A DNA stretch of 64,000 bases from Seriola aureovittata (taxonomy: Eukaryota > Chordata > Actinopteri > Carangiformes > Carangidae): assembly GCF_021018895.1 (NCBI RefSeq), contig NC_079369.1, positions 11,375,694 through 11,439,693 of the forward strand, in the 5' to 3' direction. The notes under the pieces are model-generated. The model was given only the letters and a program-made list of their open reading frames with translations, was not told the DNA's origin and did not search any database. Below are positions 1 through 11,872 of this stretch, piece after piece (the first letter of the stretch is position 1; the number at the start of each line of letters is the position of its first letter). The position numbers were made by a program, and so were the translations under genes.

Positions 1-1121
1 GGGCTGGGAAAGGAGACCCCCAGTCCCACTGACACTCAGATCAACACTCTGCCAGTCTACGGCAAGCCTGCTGGGACACAAATTTGGATATCTTCCTTTC
101 ATGGTGTGAAAACTGTTATTTCAGATAGTAGCAATGGTGGAAGAGAGGGAGCGAACAAGCATATGGGCGAGAGCCATGTGTCATCTGGGGACACACAAAC
201 ACTGGACACATGTCAGCTTCAATTAACCCTCTCCCATCTGTCTGTCTCTTTTTCTCTCACTCTTCCTTCCGCTACCAGGATCTCAACTAGGTCAGGCAGT
301 GCAGTAGACCCGAACATACAAGGTGCAACATAAGAAGGAAAAACAGCATACCTGCACAAGCAAGAGAAATTTTGTTTATTTTCTCCTTGTATCACACCAA
401 ATTCACAGTCCGATTCTGTTTTCTTTTTCTATTCCCTTAAACCATCCCCTGTAAAAACAGATCTACCATATTAAATTATCAATGCTATGGACTTCAATAA
501 TTCAGGCTACCCAGTAGTGTTATGCTGACAGTGTCATGGAGTTCCCTGACATACTACTGAATGTCCCTCCAGAGAGCTTGTCTAAGTTTGCCTGCTCTGC
601 AGTCAGTGGCAAACTCACCGCTTCTGCCAAAAGGTTAACAACAGCCAATGAATGTAGAATAAGGAAATGCATGATGGCATTTGCAGCAACATATTATCTT
701 CTGAGAACACCTTATATATACAGTCTTTAGCCACAGTATGTTAACAGGGAGGCTGGTGAGATATAAATATACAAAGAGACAGGCAACAGACACACACAGA
801 TGGAACAGAAAAATAAACACATTATTCTTCCCTGTCTTACAACCTCTTTTTGTCCTTTTAACCCTAATTAAATTCAACACCAGATTACAGTAGCTTCAGT
901 ACCACACATCCTCCCATGCAGAGGAATACGGCTGTTGAGGTGTGTGCCAGAGACAGAGTGAAACGTCACGCTGTAACGCTATTTCCCTGAGTCTGACAAA
1001 TGAGGCCCCGGCTGCGCTCTGGTGTTGGCAGTTACCTATGAAAGAATGCATCAATCCAATTGGCTCTCCTGTCCCCACCTGTCACACAGATGCACATTTT
1101 CACTTGTGGCATGTAGGCACG

Positions 1122-1124
<3 letters not shown>

Positions 1125-1199
<75 letters not shown>
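1125..1199. repeat. (CA)n microsatellite
   Basis: About 75 bp of uninterrupted CA, preceded by GCAC units and followed by ACATACAT. Read on the minus strand it is (TG)n. It produces threonine-histidine dipeptide open frames that are not genes. Confidence 0.97.
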
Positions 1200-1203
<4 letters not shown>

Positions 1204-1357
1204 TACAAAAAACATATAAACAGGAATTATATGTCACAGACATGCCATCTCTCAGAGTTCCTATCCTCTGTTCCTCACCAGTCTTTTCTCATCCACCCCT
1301 GACACCTCGTGTCAGATCCCCTCTTCTCCTTCTCCCTCTGCCTGTCCTCCCCTCTCC

Positions 1358-1359
<2 letters not shown>

Positions 1360-1388
<29 letters not shown>
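1360..1388. repeat. Poly-C run (29 C)
   Basis: An uninterrupted run of 29 cytosines in a pyrimidine-rich context. The minus strand is poly-G and could form a G-quadruplex. Its length in the assembly may be unreliable, because homopolymers of this size are hard to sequence. Confidence 0.95.
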
Positions 1389-1740
1389 ACCCCAATCTGA
1401 GATCAACACCTAGCTGTGTGCAGGTGCAAGGCTGCTGGCAAACTGTCAGTTTGAGTCTCCTTTACTTAAACACACACACATACACACACATACACTCACA
1501 GCTTGGCTCCAACAGAGGCGCTTCCCACTCTGTGAATTGGTCTCCACACAGCAAGCTATATCACACTCTCACTGTCAACACATAAAGGAAGACTAACAGT
1601 GAGTGTGCTAAAGGTTGGAAAACACTGGCTGGGGACATGGAAGGAAAATAACACAAGTGAAAAAATGAGAAAATTGATTCTCTTTGGGCATAACTTGAAA
1701 AAAACCTTTATTGCTTCCCACTATATTTTAAAAAAGAATT

Positions 1741-1965
1741 TTAAAGGTCCCATATTGTAGAAAATAAGATTTTTTAATTATTAAGCAGGTCTAGATGCTA
1801 TAGAAATACTGTGAAAGTATCAAAGCGCTCAATCGACAGAAATTTACATAGCCCCTAATCCCTGCCTTAAAACGTGCCATTAGGATCTTTGTAAGTTTGT
1901 GATGTCACCATGAAACAGTCACCAAGCTTGGCTATTCCCCCAGCACTACCAACCTGGACCCATCA
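1741..1965 (+). mobile_element. TTAA-type non-autonomous DNA transposon fragment, copy A
   Basis: The copy starts with TTAAAGGTCCCATATTGTAG, which resembles the terminal inverted repeat of a short element that is abundant in percomorph fish. It continues with AAGCAGGTCTAG, ATACTGTGAAAGTA and a TTTGTGATGTCAC block. All of these recur, reverse-complemented, at 36873-37063, so it is a dispersed repeat within this window. The matching far terminus (GGGACCTTTAA) was not found, so the copy is truncated or decayed. TTAA at the end would suit piggyBac-like insertion, but the class is inferred. Confidence 0.65.
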
Positions 1966-2744
1966 TCCAATCTTGCAGGACTTGGTTTTTCCAAGCATTT
2001 ACCTGAAACCTGATATATTTTTATTCAATCTCTATAAAAGACTCTTACTAATATTTTGTTCTACCAGCAAACTTTAGCTTTTCAGCTACCAATTGATGGA
2101 TTACTATTCATGTTCTTTTCATTTTCTGAAAAAAGGATCAGCTGCTTGACGGTTTTGTCTCCGTAGCTACTGCTCAAGCAAAGAATCTTTCTGTTATAAT
2201 TTCCCCATATATGCTGTTGTTACGCTGTCGCCGGTAGACATTCCTTCCATGCACTGGCAGCAGCAGAAGGGTCAACTGCTCCTTCTCCATCTCCTGGTAA
2301 TCCACTTGCCATATTCCCCTCTTGCTGTCCCAGCTGCCAAATTACCTACTTCCCTAATGTCCCCTGATGGCCTGTCTGGCCTTGGCGCGCACTGGCACTG
2401 TACTGATCCACCCTGAGGGTCTCGCAGTGGGTCTCCACCACTGCTACCCTGGACCGTGACGCTGCAGTGACCGCAATGCTGCCAGATGATCCAGTTGCTT
2501 GCACCAGAACCAGGCCTAAGGCTCCGGTGTATAGCTCTGCACAAAATCCAGCTGGAGCATTCCAGTCCAAATTTAAACGTCTATTCGGCTCATTTCAACG
2601 ATTACTGATGATCGACATTATGGGTCAAGTTTTGCCAAGTTACAGTCGTGCTACAGTCGTGCTACGGTCGTGCGTCACTCATAAGAGCCAATGAGAGGCT
2701 CTGACCTTCTCTTCTGATTGTCTGGCCACCTCCACTGCATCTGA
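1966..2744. other. Unidentified sequence between two repeats
   Basis: This stretch is GC-richer and has more CpG than its flanks from about 2210 to 2680. It has no convincing exon and contains a short 11-bp tandem repeat. It may be internal sequence of a longer transposon whose left end is the TTAA element, or a third repeat. I do not recognise it. Confidence 0.35.
2641..2673 (+). repeat. Three tandem copies of an 11-bp unit
   Basis: TACAGTCGTGC occurs at 2641-2651 and 2652-2662, and TACGGTCGTGC follows at 2663-2673 with a single A-to-G change. Confidence 0.9.
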
Positions 2745-3452
2745 CCCAACTCACCACCAGGTGGTATTCAATTGACAGCACTTCTCTTCACCTGAGTGTC
2801 CGAGACATGTGGCTGCAGATCAGACAAAGTCGATCATTGATCTTAGGCCTAAGGCGTTCTGGTACCAAGTTAATGAATGAGGGTAGGATGGAGTGGTAGA
2901 ATGACAGGTGGATCAGTGCAGTGTCAGCAGTAAAGTGGGTGTTGTACCAGACCGTTGTGGTGAAGAGGGAGCTGAGGACGACAAAGCTCTCAATTTACCG
3001 GTCGATTTTCATTCTGACCGCACCGTATGGTCATGAGCTTTGGGTAGTGACCAAAGAATGAGATTGCAGATACAAGCAGCTGAAATTAGTTCCTTCCACA
3101 GGGTGGCTGGATTCAGCTTTAGAGATAGGGGAAGGAGCTCTGACATCCGGTGGGAGCTCGGAGTAAAGCCACTGCTCCATTGTGTTGAAAGGAGCCAGCT
3201 GAGGTGGTTCAGGCATCTGGTTAGGGTGCCTCCCGGGTACCTGCCATTGGACGTCTTCCAGGCACGACTAACTGGTAGGAGGACTCGGGCTGGACTTAGA
3301 GATATTATATATCTCATCTGGCTTGGGAACGCCTCAGGTTCCCCAGTAGGAGCTGGAAAGCGTTGCTGTGGACAGGGGCGTCTGGACTACTTTGCTTGAC
3401 CTGCTGCCACCGTGATGTGACCCCGGCAGGAAATGGATGGATGGATGGATGG
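2745..3452 (+). mobile_element. Rex3-like LINE (RTE clade), 5'-truncated, with ATGG tail
   Basis: This is the 3' part of a non-LTR retrotransposon. In the frame from 3040 the translation includes DIRWELGVKPLLHCVERSQL followed by RWFRHLVRVPPGYLP. That is the conserved C-terminal region downstream of the reverse transcriptase in fish Rex3 elements. The element ends in five ATGG units (3433-3452), matching the GATG-repeat tail reported for Rex3. The part from 2745 to about 2870 (ACTCACCACCAGGTGGT... through TTCTGGTACCAAGT) also looks like Rex3 but belongs further upstream, so an internal segment is missing near 2870. The frame is broken by stops and indels, so the copy is dead. It probably arrived by truncated reverse transcription. 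Confidence 0.85.
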
Positions 3453-4186
3453 AAAAACAGAGTGAATGATTTTCAATGTCTTATGAAGTAACTGTTGATT
3501 CATATAAACTAAGAATAAATACTCAACAATTCATGCTACTTTGTACTTTGGCTCCACTGCATTTCAGAGGGAATTGTACTTTTACTTAGAATTGTTCTGA
3601 TGGGTGTGTGTTTTCTTTGCTTTGCTATTGTATGTGGAAAGTTGTGTGTTTACATATTATTATGATTTTTTAATACAAATCAAAACATAGTGGGAAACAG
3701 TTGAGTTAATTAATCTTTTTTTTTAGGTGCGGTGGTAATAAATTCCTTTATGAGCCTGTCTCTTATTAGAATATTTATATCATGCTACTTAGCTTCAGGC
3801 ACCTACAGATCACTCACAGCGTGGTACAGAAGAGAGAGCTCACACACATTATGAGAATGACCCTTTTCTGTGCTTTTGAGAATAGACTGAATAGATAAGA
3901 TTTATTGAGACTGATATCAACATTACTGATTTAACCACCAAACATTAAAGATATGCTGATATAGTGTCAATGTACTGGCTGGAAAGGTAATTAAGGATAA
4001 TAAATGATTCTATTTGTAGCACCAACACACTAACCGTTACATGTACACACATACATAGACCTCGTGGTGACCTCTAGAGCTGTGAACATGGAGTTGGTGT
4101 CAGTCTGCATGGCCCAGGGTCATCTGACAGCTCTAAACAAGACTCTCATTAACACCAGGCCATTAAGAGCACCTGCTGGCAGCGTG

Positions 4187-4190
<4 letters not shown>

Positions 4191-4240
<50 letters not shown>
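4191..4240. repeat. (TG)n microsatellite
   Basis: About 50 bp of perfect TG on the plus strand, opposite in orientation to the larger CA arrays of the window. Confidence 0.97.
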
Positions 4241-4242
<2 letters not shown>

Positions 4243-6411
4243 TAAGCCATGGACTTGGGGTCCACGTTGACACTGATGAGGACAGACAAGTGTCAGTTTG
4301 GTCTTCAGCCATGAATCCCATCAGTTATCAAAACTGCATATAGCTGTAAGATGTTAAGAAATGCACAGTGCAGATATAGGAAGAACAAGTAGTGGATAAT
4401 GATACTTAACAGCATATCACTACAGACAAACAAGAACACATGAATCTTGATGCAGATACAAATAAATTCAGAAATCAGAGATGGTAAAGCTTACTGCCAT
4501 CTTTTCATTGCACTGATGGTATTTCTTTTTTTCACATTAAGATCGCTCATTTTAAAGTGGGCAGTTTTGGGGAGGTGAAGTTGGAATCACTGAGTAGAAA
4601 GATTTTGTGTTAAAGCTGAAGATATGCAGAAAATAAGGTAAATCCTTGACTGAATTTAAATAACCACTTTTGCTTGAAAAATGGTGTAAGTAAAAGTTGT
4701 GTTTACAGCACCTCAACAGCAGTGTTAATGCTCCCCAATTCATAGTTATAGCCCAGTTCTGTTTGTGAAGAAACAAGAGGCCAATACACAAACTATGTGT
4801 GCATTCCTTAGTTGTTCTGTTGATCCATGTTTTACTTTGATTAAGTACTTCAATATGTTATTTCAAAATTCAATGTAGCTAGGTCATCCATTTTCTGTTA
4901 AATGGTAGACAGGCCTAGGTATGCACCTACTACATGGTTGGACTTTATATGGGTGTGCGCAGGGTGCAATTTGTGAAAACTTGCCAAGGCAGAATTTCTT
5001 TCCCAGTCAGATCATGGGCATTGTCCTTATCTCATGCAGAAAAATGGGGAATGTGATCATACACAACAAAAGGTTAAATGCAAATTTAACATGCCATAAT
5101 TAAATCCCCATTTTACTACCATGGATAGTGCCACTCAGGCAGGCATGCCAAAACACTTTATAAATTTAAATATTTAATAGAAAAATAATTGCAAAATGCA
5201 ATAGCACAACGCACTGTCAACATAAAAATAAATAGGCTATTGTCACAGGAACATGGGCACTGACGAGAGTGGAAATCACAGTGGGCTGCCACAAAAAAAA
5301 AAAATGCCAGCAACCAGAAATGAAACAATACACTTACTTAGAAAAAGGGGTTCTGTCCACTGAAATGCTAGAGTGCTTTTAATTTGAAAATTACAAGAAG
5401 TGTTGAGTTTGCATTAACACGTAATGCAGTAACATGAACAGGGCAATCGGGAGCAGGTCAAAACGAGGCAACATACTAAAATACCAGTATGACCCATTAT
5501 ACATATCAGAGGGAATTAGAAATAAAGGCCTGCCTCAAATACAAACCTTTTACCTTCAGCAATTGAGGTAAATAAAGACCCTGTTTACTATTGGAGGAAA
5601 CACAGCAGCTGAAAACTGTTGTGGATCCACTGTAAATTATCCTGATGACATGATAGAAACTGTTTGTGCAAAATTATTTTGAAGGAGCAGTGACCAGTGG
5701 GAAAAGTCCAACACTCTGCCTGCTGACCAATGGTGTAACTCCATCATTCAGTCACAGACATTTTTGCATGTAGCACTAGCCAGTGGCCGCCCCAGCCCAC
5801 TTAGATGTAAGTGCAGTGTCTTTTGTAGAAAGATACTCAGCAAACTTTACATTTTAACTGACTCCATCGTCTACTTCTTACACCAGAGAAAAAGTAATAC
5901 ACTGAGCTCTATAACAAAATTATAAAATGCTCATACATTTGGATACACGACGCTGTTGACGCTGTATTTACCTTTCATGTCAATACAATACTACTGTGTT
6001 AATACTACTTGATTCTGGCAAATAATGGCAAAAACAAACAAACTAATCTTTGAAAATATAATGATGCTTCCACTAATTTAAATGAAAATATAAGTACTAT
6101 TGTGAACTCCAGACAAAGCTGAGGACATTGTTTCTTATTACAGTATGAAGTTCTGAGTGGTAGAAGAGGTAGAAAGCACTATACATGTCATTTTGAGGCG
6201 TGCTCAGTCAGCACCTAACAGCTATTGACGCCACTTTCTTTAAAAAGAATAATCTGCTGGATTTGGACGGGATTGCAAAGTGACAGTTAATCCATGTTTT
6301 ATGCTGCTTACTCTCAGTTTCGAGTACACACATAACTGAGTGCTAAGGTTCATCTCATGCGAATACTGACATGCAGGTTTAGGCATATGTGTGTGTATGA
6401 GCATGTATAGA

Positions 6412-6460
6412 TGAGGAGAGAGAGGGAGAGGGAGAGGGAGAGAGAGACATGCATTTGAGT

Positions 6461-6494
<34 letters not shown>
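6412..6494. repeat. Compound GA then GT microsatellite
   Basis: A GAGAGG-type purine stretch (6412-6447) is followed after a short spacer by about 36 bp of GT (6459-6494). Confidence 0.95.
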
Positions 6495-6500
<6 letters not shown>

Positions 6501-7738
6501 GTGCATGTGCCAATGCTGTCAGGGTTTTGCTAGAAATGGTATAATTTATCACACCTAATTAATTATACTCCAACACAGAGAAGAGTTATCCTTGTCGCTC
6601 AATCGGCTCCCCACTCTGCCTCCCTCTGTCAGACAACAGGAGGAAAGACCCAGATAAACTCCCAGGGCCTGAAACACCACAGCCTTTTTAGAAGTCTCCC
6701 TCTCTTCTCTGACTGATTTGCCATGCCTGTTTAGCTGGCTTCACATTACCATTTAAATAAAGAGGCTAGCTAAATGACCACTGCTAGAACATAAGAAGAA
6801 AAATTAAATTGTTTTTCTTTCTCACAGCACTTTATTCTTTTCTCTTTCTAGCTCAAGCTCCTCATCATTTTTAATTTGTTTAGTCTGGGGGGGATAGTTG
6901 ATAAAAATGTGCCGAAGAAATCCAAATGCAAAATGAACCATTCATCTTTGATTACAAGGTAAATCTAATCTCTTTAATGGATAACACTGACTCACAAAAC
7001 TAAGCAGACTTGAAACAACGCAGGTATGTTAATTTCTTGAGGAGAACTGATTATGATAAACTAAACAAACAAGAAAATGACATGAACAACCACTGGGCAT
7101 AAAGTTTGTTTCAAGACAGACAATATGATTAAAAGGGATAATGCGAAACGATAGAGCCGTATTTAACACTACAATAGACCAACACAAAGACCTCTGAGGC
7201 CTAAATTGTATGTAAAAGTGAACTTGTAACACTTGTGATAGTTAAAACAGAATATAACTCCAATTTGGGAAGAACTTGTGTTTTAAACTCAGTACTTCCC
7301 ATCACCTCAGTATGCTGGTTGTAAATGATCAATGAATGGGTATGGGTTAGATGTTATTTTTGTTTCCAGATCTTTGCATTTTCAAGTAAATGATATTTAC
7401 CTTTTTCTTTTAAGGGTAGGGACTAGTAGTTTAAAAACATTTGACTTGGGTGGTATTTGATCTCTCTGCCTATATTTGTGGATATATATATGTTGACATA
7501 AATGTAGTTAGATGTGTAGGTTGAGTGAGTGAAAACACACTTCTGACATCCCACACCCATCATCAAGGAGGTGAGCAGATTGTATCGGACACAGATTGAT
7601 TGCCCTTGAAATCCAAAAGAATTGCTTAGCTTGTAACAAGCTTTATTTACTACATTAAATTATCATTAAAATGCTATTAGCGCAATTAGTTGATTTCCAT
7701 TTTAAACAACACATCTATGGTGAGAGAGGCACTGAGCA

Positions 7739-7960
7739 AGAGGGGGAGAATGTCAGAGAGAGAGGGAGAAAATGACAGAGGGAGGGAGGGAGAGAGAGAG
7801 AGACACATAGAGAGAGAAGGGACTGGTGCTTGGAGGACAGTGAAGAGAGGAGAAAAGTTAAAGTTACAAGAGGAAAGGAGCGAGAAGCAAGACAAGCAGA
7901 GTGAGGAGAAAAGAAAAGAGGATATGGGAGGAGAGGTGAGGTGAGTCAGGAAGGAGAGAG
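7739..7960. repeat. Purine-rich (GA/GGA) low-complexity tract
   Basis: The plus strand is almost entirely A and G for most of this stretch, with GAGAGA and GGGAGGGAGGG blocks. It gives Arg/Glu-rich open frames on the plus strand and Ser/Leu/Phe-rich ones on the minus strand. I treat both as artefacts of composition. Confidence 0.85.
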
Positions 7961-8501
7961 GTGACGAGGGAGCAATGGGAGATGAATATTAAGAAGCTGT
8001 AGTGATTAGGGTGGTGGTGCAGAGTGGCACTGTGACAGTGACATTGGCTGCCAACGGCAGCCCCTGCCATGGTGATTCACTGGAACCTGCTTCATTTGGG
8101 CCATAATTAGCTTAAATGTTCAGAGAATGAAAAATTCATCATAGCTTTGAATCTTGTTAATTGGGGGAGCCGTCTGCATTAATAGAGGCCATTTGGAAGC
8201 TCTGTGTTTAAGTATGCGTGTGTGCATGTGTGCGTGTGCGCATACACAGGTATGTAAGTGCGCATCTGTGTGTAGGAGAGCTCAGTTTTGCATCTACTTA
8301 CAGGAGGGGCTGATGGATTCCAAACTTTACCAGTTTTTATCGTTGAAGCAGCCAAATAAGCTTCTTAAAAATGATAAGGACCTCTGAATACCGCTGACAG
8401 CAGAGAGAAATTTAACAGCTACAGTCTGCATATCTTATCATACGTACAGATAACTGACAAGGTATGGACAAGCAGCTGGATGACGCTATAGGTGGGAAAA
8501 A

Positions 8502-8571
8502 ATTAAGGTATGTAAGGAGTAGAGAAAGTAGAGCAGTGGTTCTACTTTCTCTACTCCTTACATACCTTAAT
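8502..8571. repeat. Perfect inverted repeat, 31-bp arms, 8-nt loop
   Basis: The arms at 8502-8532 and 8541-8571 are exact reverse complements (left arm begins ATTAAGGTATGTAAGGAGTA; loop GCAGTGGT). I see no flanking transposon termini. The perfect match implies a recent origin, for example by template switching, or selection for a hairpin RNA. Confidence 0.93.
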
Positions 8572-11264
8572 ATGTAAAATTGACTGGTAGCTCATCAATG
8601 TGTGTGAAGAGCAAAGAATAAATCAGTGCTGTTTTATTGTCTGTTAACCCTGCAGTCACTTTTCAGATAGACATAGCTGCAGAAATGGGAACATAAGCAG
8701 AGACATTGTAAGATTCATCATCATACTGGCAACAGAGATAATGTAATGAACACACTTCTTGCTTATTTTGCATACAGATGTGGGCTCCATGCTGTAAATG
8801 AATGCGGTGTAGATTATGTAGAACTGCTTAAAATGGAAAACTAAAACAAATCTCTAAGAAATTAGACAATAAAGTGCTCCACATACAACAGTACGAATGA
8901 GATTCAATTAGAAGCGTATAAGCTCGACTCTTTTGTTACTGTCTAATTATTTACAGTAATGAGAAAGCTTCCTCTGCCTTTAGGGGAGACATGTTGCAGG
9001 ATGAGCAAACTCAGAGTCAAATAGAAATAAAGTCAGTGAATTGTTTCAGTCAGTGATGGACAAACTAGACAAAACATCGCCCAAGAGCAAAGACTCTTCA
9101 ATAGTGTTGTTTAACCCATTCATGTCTTTACATTTGATACTGAACATCCTGTTTACTTGACTGATACACATTGTATGCTACACTCCTGTGCACTGAAAAA
9201 CCAAGCCACCATGTGATGTAGTGAGAAACAGTGTTCCTTGACAGCAGCAGTGATGGTGGCCGGTCGCTGCTGCAAGCAGTAAGACATTAAGACTAATGTC
9301 CATTTATTTTCCTGCAGTGAGGCTAGAGCCAGATCAGTGTGACAGTGTACAACAGTAAGCCAGAAAAGGCTGCCATTAAGAGCTGAGTGTTGGGTTCGGA
9401 CTTTTAGCTCATGGCCAGCATGCCATTTAATTTAGGGTCAGCCTGGGTGGCTGTGTTATATGGAGTGTGTTTCATATTCAGTAATAAAACATGCCACAGT
9501 GTGTCCTTCCTCTAAACGCAGTGTGTGTGTGATCCTGGAAGCATCAAACCTTGTTAGACCGAGGTAACATATGCACCAAGTGCACCCTCTCTGAACTTCC
9601 CCATCCAGGAGTCAACAAAAGCTGTTATTTTTTTTCACATTCAAAACAGTAACAAAGTCATAAAGAGAATGCATTACCCCCACCTATTATGCGGCGCTGT
9701 TGTGTACACCATGTCTGCATGAAAAGCAAAAGGTGGACACAATGAATCGTACAATTTTCCAAGAAGCTCCATAAAAGCACTGAAATGACCATATTCATTA
9801 GGTTGGGTGTGTGACATAAATGCAATATGTCTCCCTCTATACTGCAGTGTGCGAGGAGGACACAATGTTTATGCGACAGACAGCGAGGCTGCAGAGCCCA
9901 GCCCAGTCTGGACCAGCTCAGCCCAGCCCAGCTCGACCCAGCCAGCACTAATCCATCATCACCACCACTGAATCATCACGCTGCCAATAAAGCCAGGCAG
10001 CAATACATTACAGGCATGTGGCAGGCCTTAGCGATAATGATATTGAGAAGTCCCCTTGGGCTGTAGGAAAAGCCTGGGCACACGACACACTTGCTTACAG
10101 AGGCAATAATATATGGAAATGCATCAGTGTGCAGACAGGGGAGAGGACTGGTGAGATGAGGGAGTGAGCAGAGCTCAGTCTTTTCAGAAGGAAACGGGGA
10201 GGAAATGGCTTTCACAGTGACCACTTCCTATCGGTTACCAATGTGGACTCAACCAAATCCTGCATTCAATGATGGGACTCATTTTAGATACAAGCCTCTC
10301 CAAACAAGCCATCTTACAAGCAATCTGATATGTCAACACCCCATTTCTGTCTTATCTTGCTCTCATGCAGCTGAGTTGATATTGCAGTATGGTTTGGACA
10401 TGGGACATGTTAGATACAGCGCTGCCAATCATCGACATGCTGTGTGACACAGAGGCAGGCCAGCAGCATGGCAACTGAATGAACAAATATATTACAGTGA
10501 ACTGTTGGTCTCTGCCATCCTGTTATGTTGTGGGTGACATTGAGAAATCTCTACCTTTAATCCCCTACCTTCACTGCAGATGGCTGCGCAAACATGTACT
10601 CCAAAACATGACAAACTACTGCCAGAGGGTTTGGGACTACTCTTTGTAGGGACAGAAGATACTACAGAGCCTACATACTGATCTGTATATGGTGGAGTGA
10701 GTTGTCAAAGAAATAAGACTAGAGCTTATCTGTCTGACTCCTGGGTGACATGTTTTAAAAGAAAATCTCTGCCATTGTATGGCAAACTCAAACTCAAATT
10801 TGAATTTTTGCATTGAAATTAAAAGAGTACAAGGTCACTGTGAGCTGAGAAATTTGCATTAGCCTAGGGGTCGTTAAGGTTTAATGAAACCCATTCAGCA
10901 TGTATAACCATCAATTTGAATAAAAACTCTTTTGACATTAGTTAAGTGGTATTCCAGCCTAAAAACAACACCTTTAAAGCTCGAAGCAGGTTTGTGCTCC
11001 AAGTTATTGGCTAGATATAACCCTGATTTGATGGTTTAAAAATATACAGATTGAGGTGAAAATACCACCTTTGGAAATGAAGTTACTACTCGCTCAGAGC
11101 CCCCTGTCATTTCCAAAAATGTCTCATTACAGCGAACAATAGGGTACGGCAACACTGATTTGTCAGAAATTTGATCGAAAAAGTTGCTGCCCGCCTCGGT
11201 TAGTTCAGGAATTCCTTTGATGCGAGTGGTACAACTGAAGCAATGGTTTGACATTTTGGGTTAC
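8572..11264. other. Non-coding stretch, likely AGBL4 intron
   Basis: No supported exon. It contains a CCCAG-rich patch at 9896-9947 and scattered unique AT-rich DNA. The open frames on both strands at 9658-10447 overlap one another and show no domain I recognise. Confidence 0.5.
9896..9947 (+). repeat. Degenerate CCCAG-type low-complexity repeat
   Basis: Repeated GCCCAGCCCAG and CAGCTCAGCCC units with small variations. The region is short and decayed. Confidence 0.7.
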
Positions 11265-11520
11265 AGAGTTAGAGCCAGTTGCCAGTTAGCTTAGCAGAGT
11301 TAGGAACTCCAGGGAGTTAAAAAAAAAAAAAACTGGCACCCAACTCCCCTGTTAACTCACTGCTTTCTCACTCTGTTTTTACATGGATTATACAAACAAT
11401 ATAGAACATGTTAACTAGCAAGGTTCAGAAGTGCTTGTATTTGGATTTTGTTACATTTAGACAGAGCTAACCGGGTGCTTACTGTAGCTTCAATTCACCA
11501 TAAAGACATAAGAAGGGTAT
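11265..11520. mobile_element. Degenerate dispersed repeat
   Basis: The left part (GACATTTTGGG ... GCCAGTTAGCTTAGC) and the right part (GGATTTTGTTAC ... GACAGAGCTAACCGGGTGC, then AAAGACATAAGAAGGGTATT) resemble the two ends of a short interspersed element that I recall as common in percomorph genomes. The typical sequence between them is missing or mutated, and a 14-A run sits between. The family and class are from memory and not verified. Confidence 0.45.
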
Positions 11521-11866
11521 TAAGCTTTTTATTTAACAAAATGTCGAACTCTTCTGTTAAGAAAGCAGCACAATAAATGCCAAAAGAAAAAACCCAAAAA
11601 AACATTCTTGATTCTTGATACAATTTCTATGTGATTGTATCCGCTGGGTCCACAAATTTCAACATCTCAGAACTTTTCCAAGACAAATGGCAGGCAGAGG
11701 CAACATCATCCATTTTGAAAAGTGATTAAAAATAAAGACAGGCCCAGTATGGTTTTAACTGTGGCTTTCAGTTTCCAACATAAATCTTATCTTGTAGAGA
11801 GAACACAAGTCAAGAAATGACAGAAAAGACAACAAGAGGTTTGTGCTGATAGAATAAAAGTCTGGA

Positions 11867-11872
11867 TTTATT
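11867..11872 (-). terminator. Candidate polyadenylation signal AATAAA
   Basis: AATAAA on the minus strand, followed downstream by CTTTTATTC and then T-rich, GTTGT-containing sequence. It is one of several candidate sites for BEND5. A hexamer of this kind also occurs by chance in AT-rich DNA. Confidence 0.25.

Larger units (their letters stand above)
1..1740. other. Non-coding stretch, likely AGBL4 intron
   Basis: I see no exon with splice sites and no conserved protein here. The stretch holds a (CA)n array, a long C run and a second short CA/TACA-rich patch at about 1471-1500. The open frames in it come from simple repeats or are short and unlike any family I know. Assignment to an AGBL4 intron is inferred from the exon at 45237-45276 and the conserved gene order. 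Confidence 0.5.
3453..8501. other. Non-coding stretch, likely AGBL4 intron
   Basis: No exon is supported on either strand. The stretch holds GT and GA microsatellites, a purine-rich tract and otherwise AT-rich unique-looking DNA. A segment near 8080-8200 is rich in TAATTA-like motifs and is discussed as a candidate regulatory element. Confidence 0.5.

Noticed and set aside
1056..1063. CCAATTGG, the palindromic site bound by the BEN protein Insensitive, also at 39215-39222
   Set aside because: Two 8-bp matches are close to chance expectation (about one per 65 kb), and neither is near the BEND5 promoter.
7690..7944. 84-residue Arg/Glu-rich open frame that looks like a charged helical protein
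   Set aside because: It is explained by the purine-rich low-complexity tract. There are no complex coiled-coil segments as in the relic at 35538.
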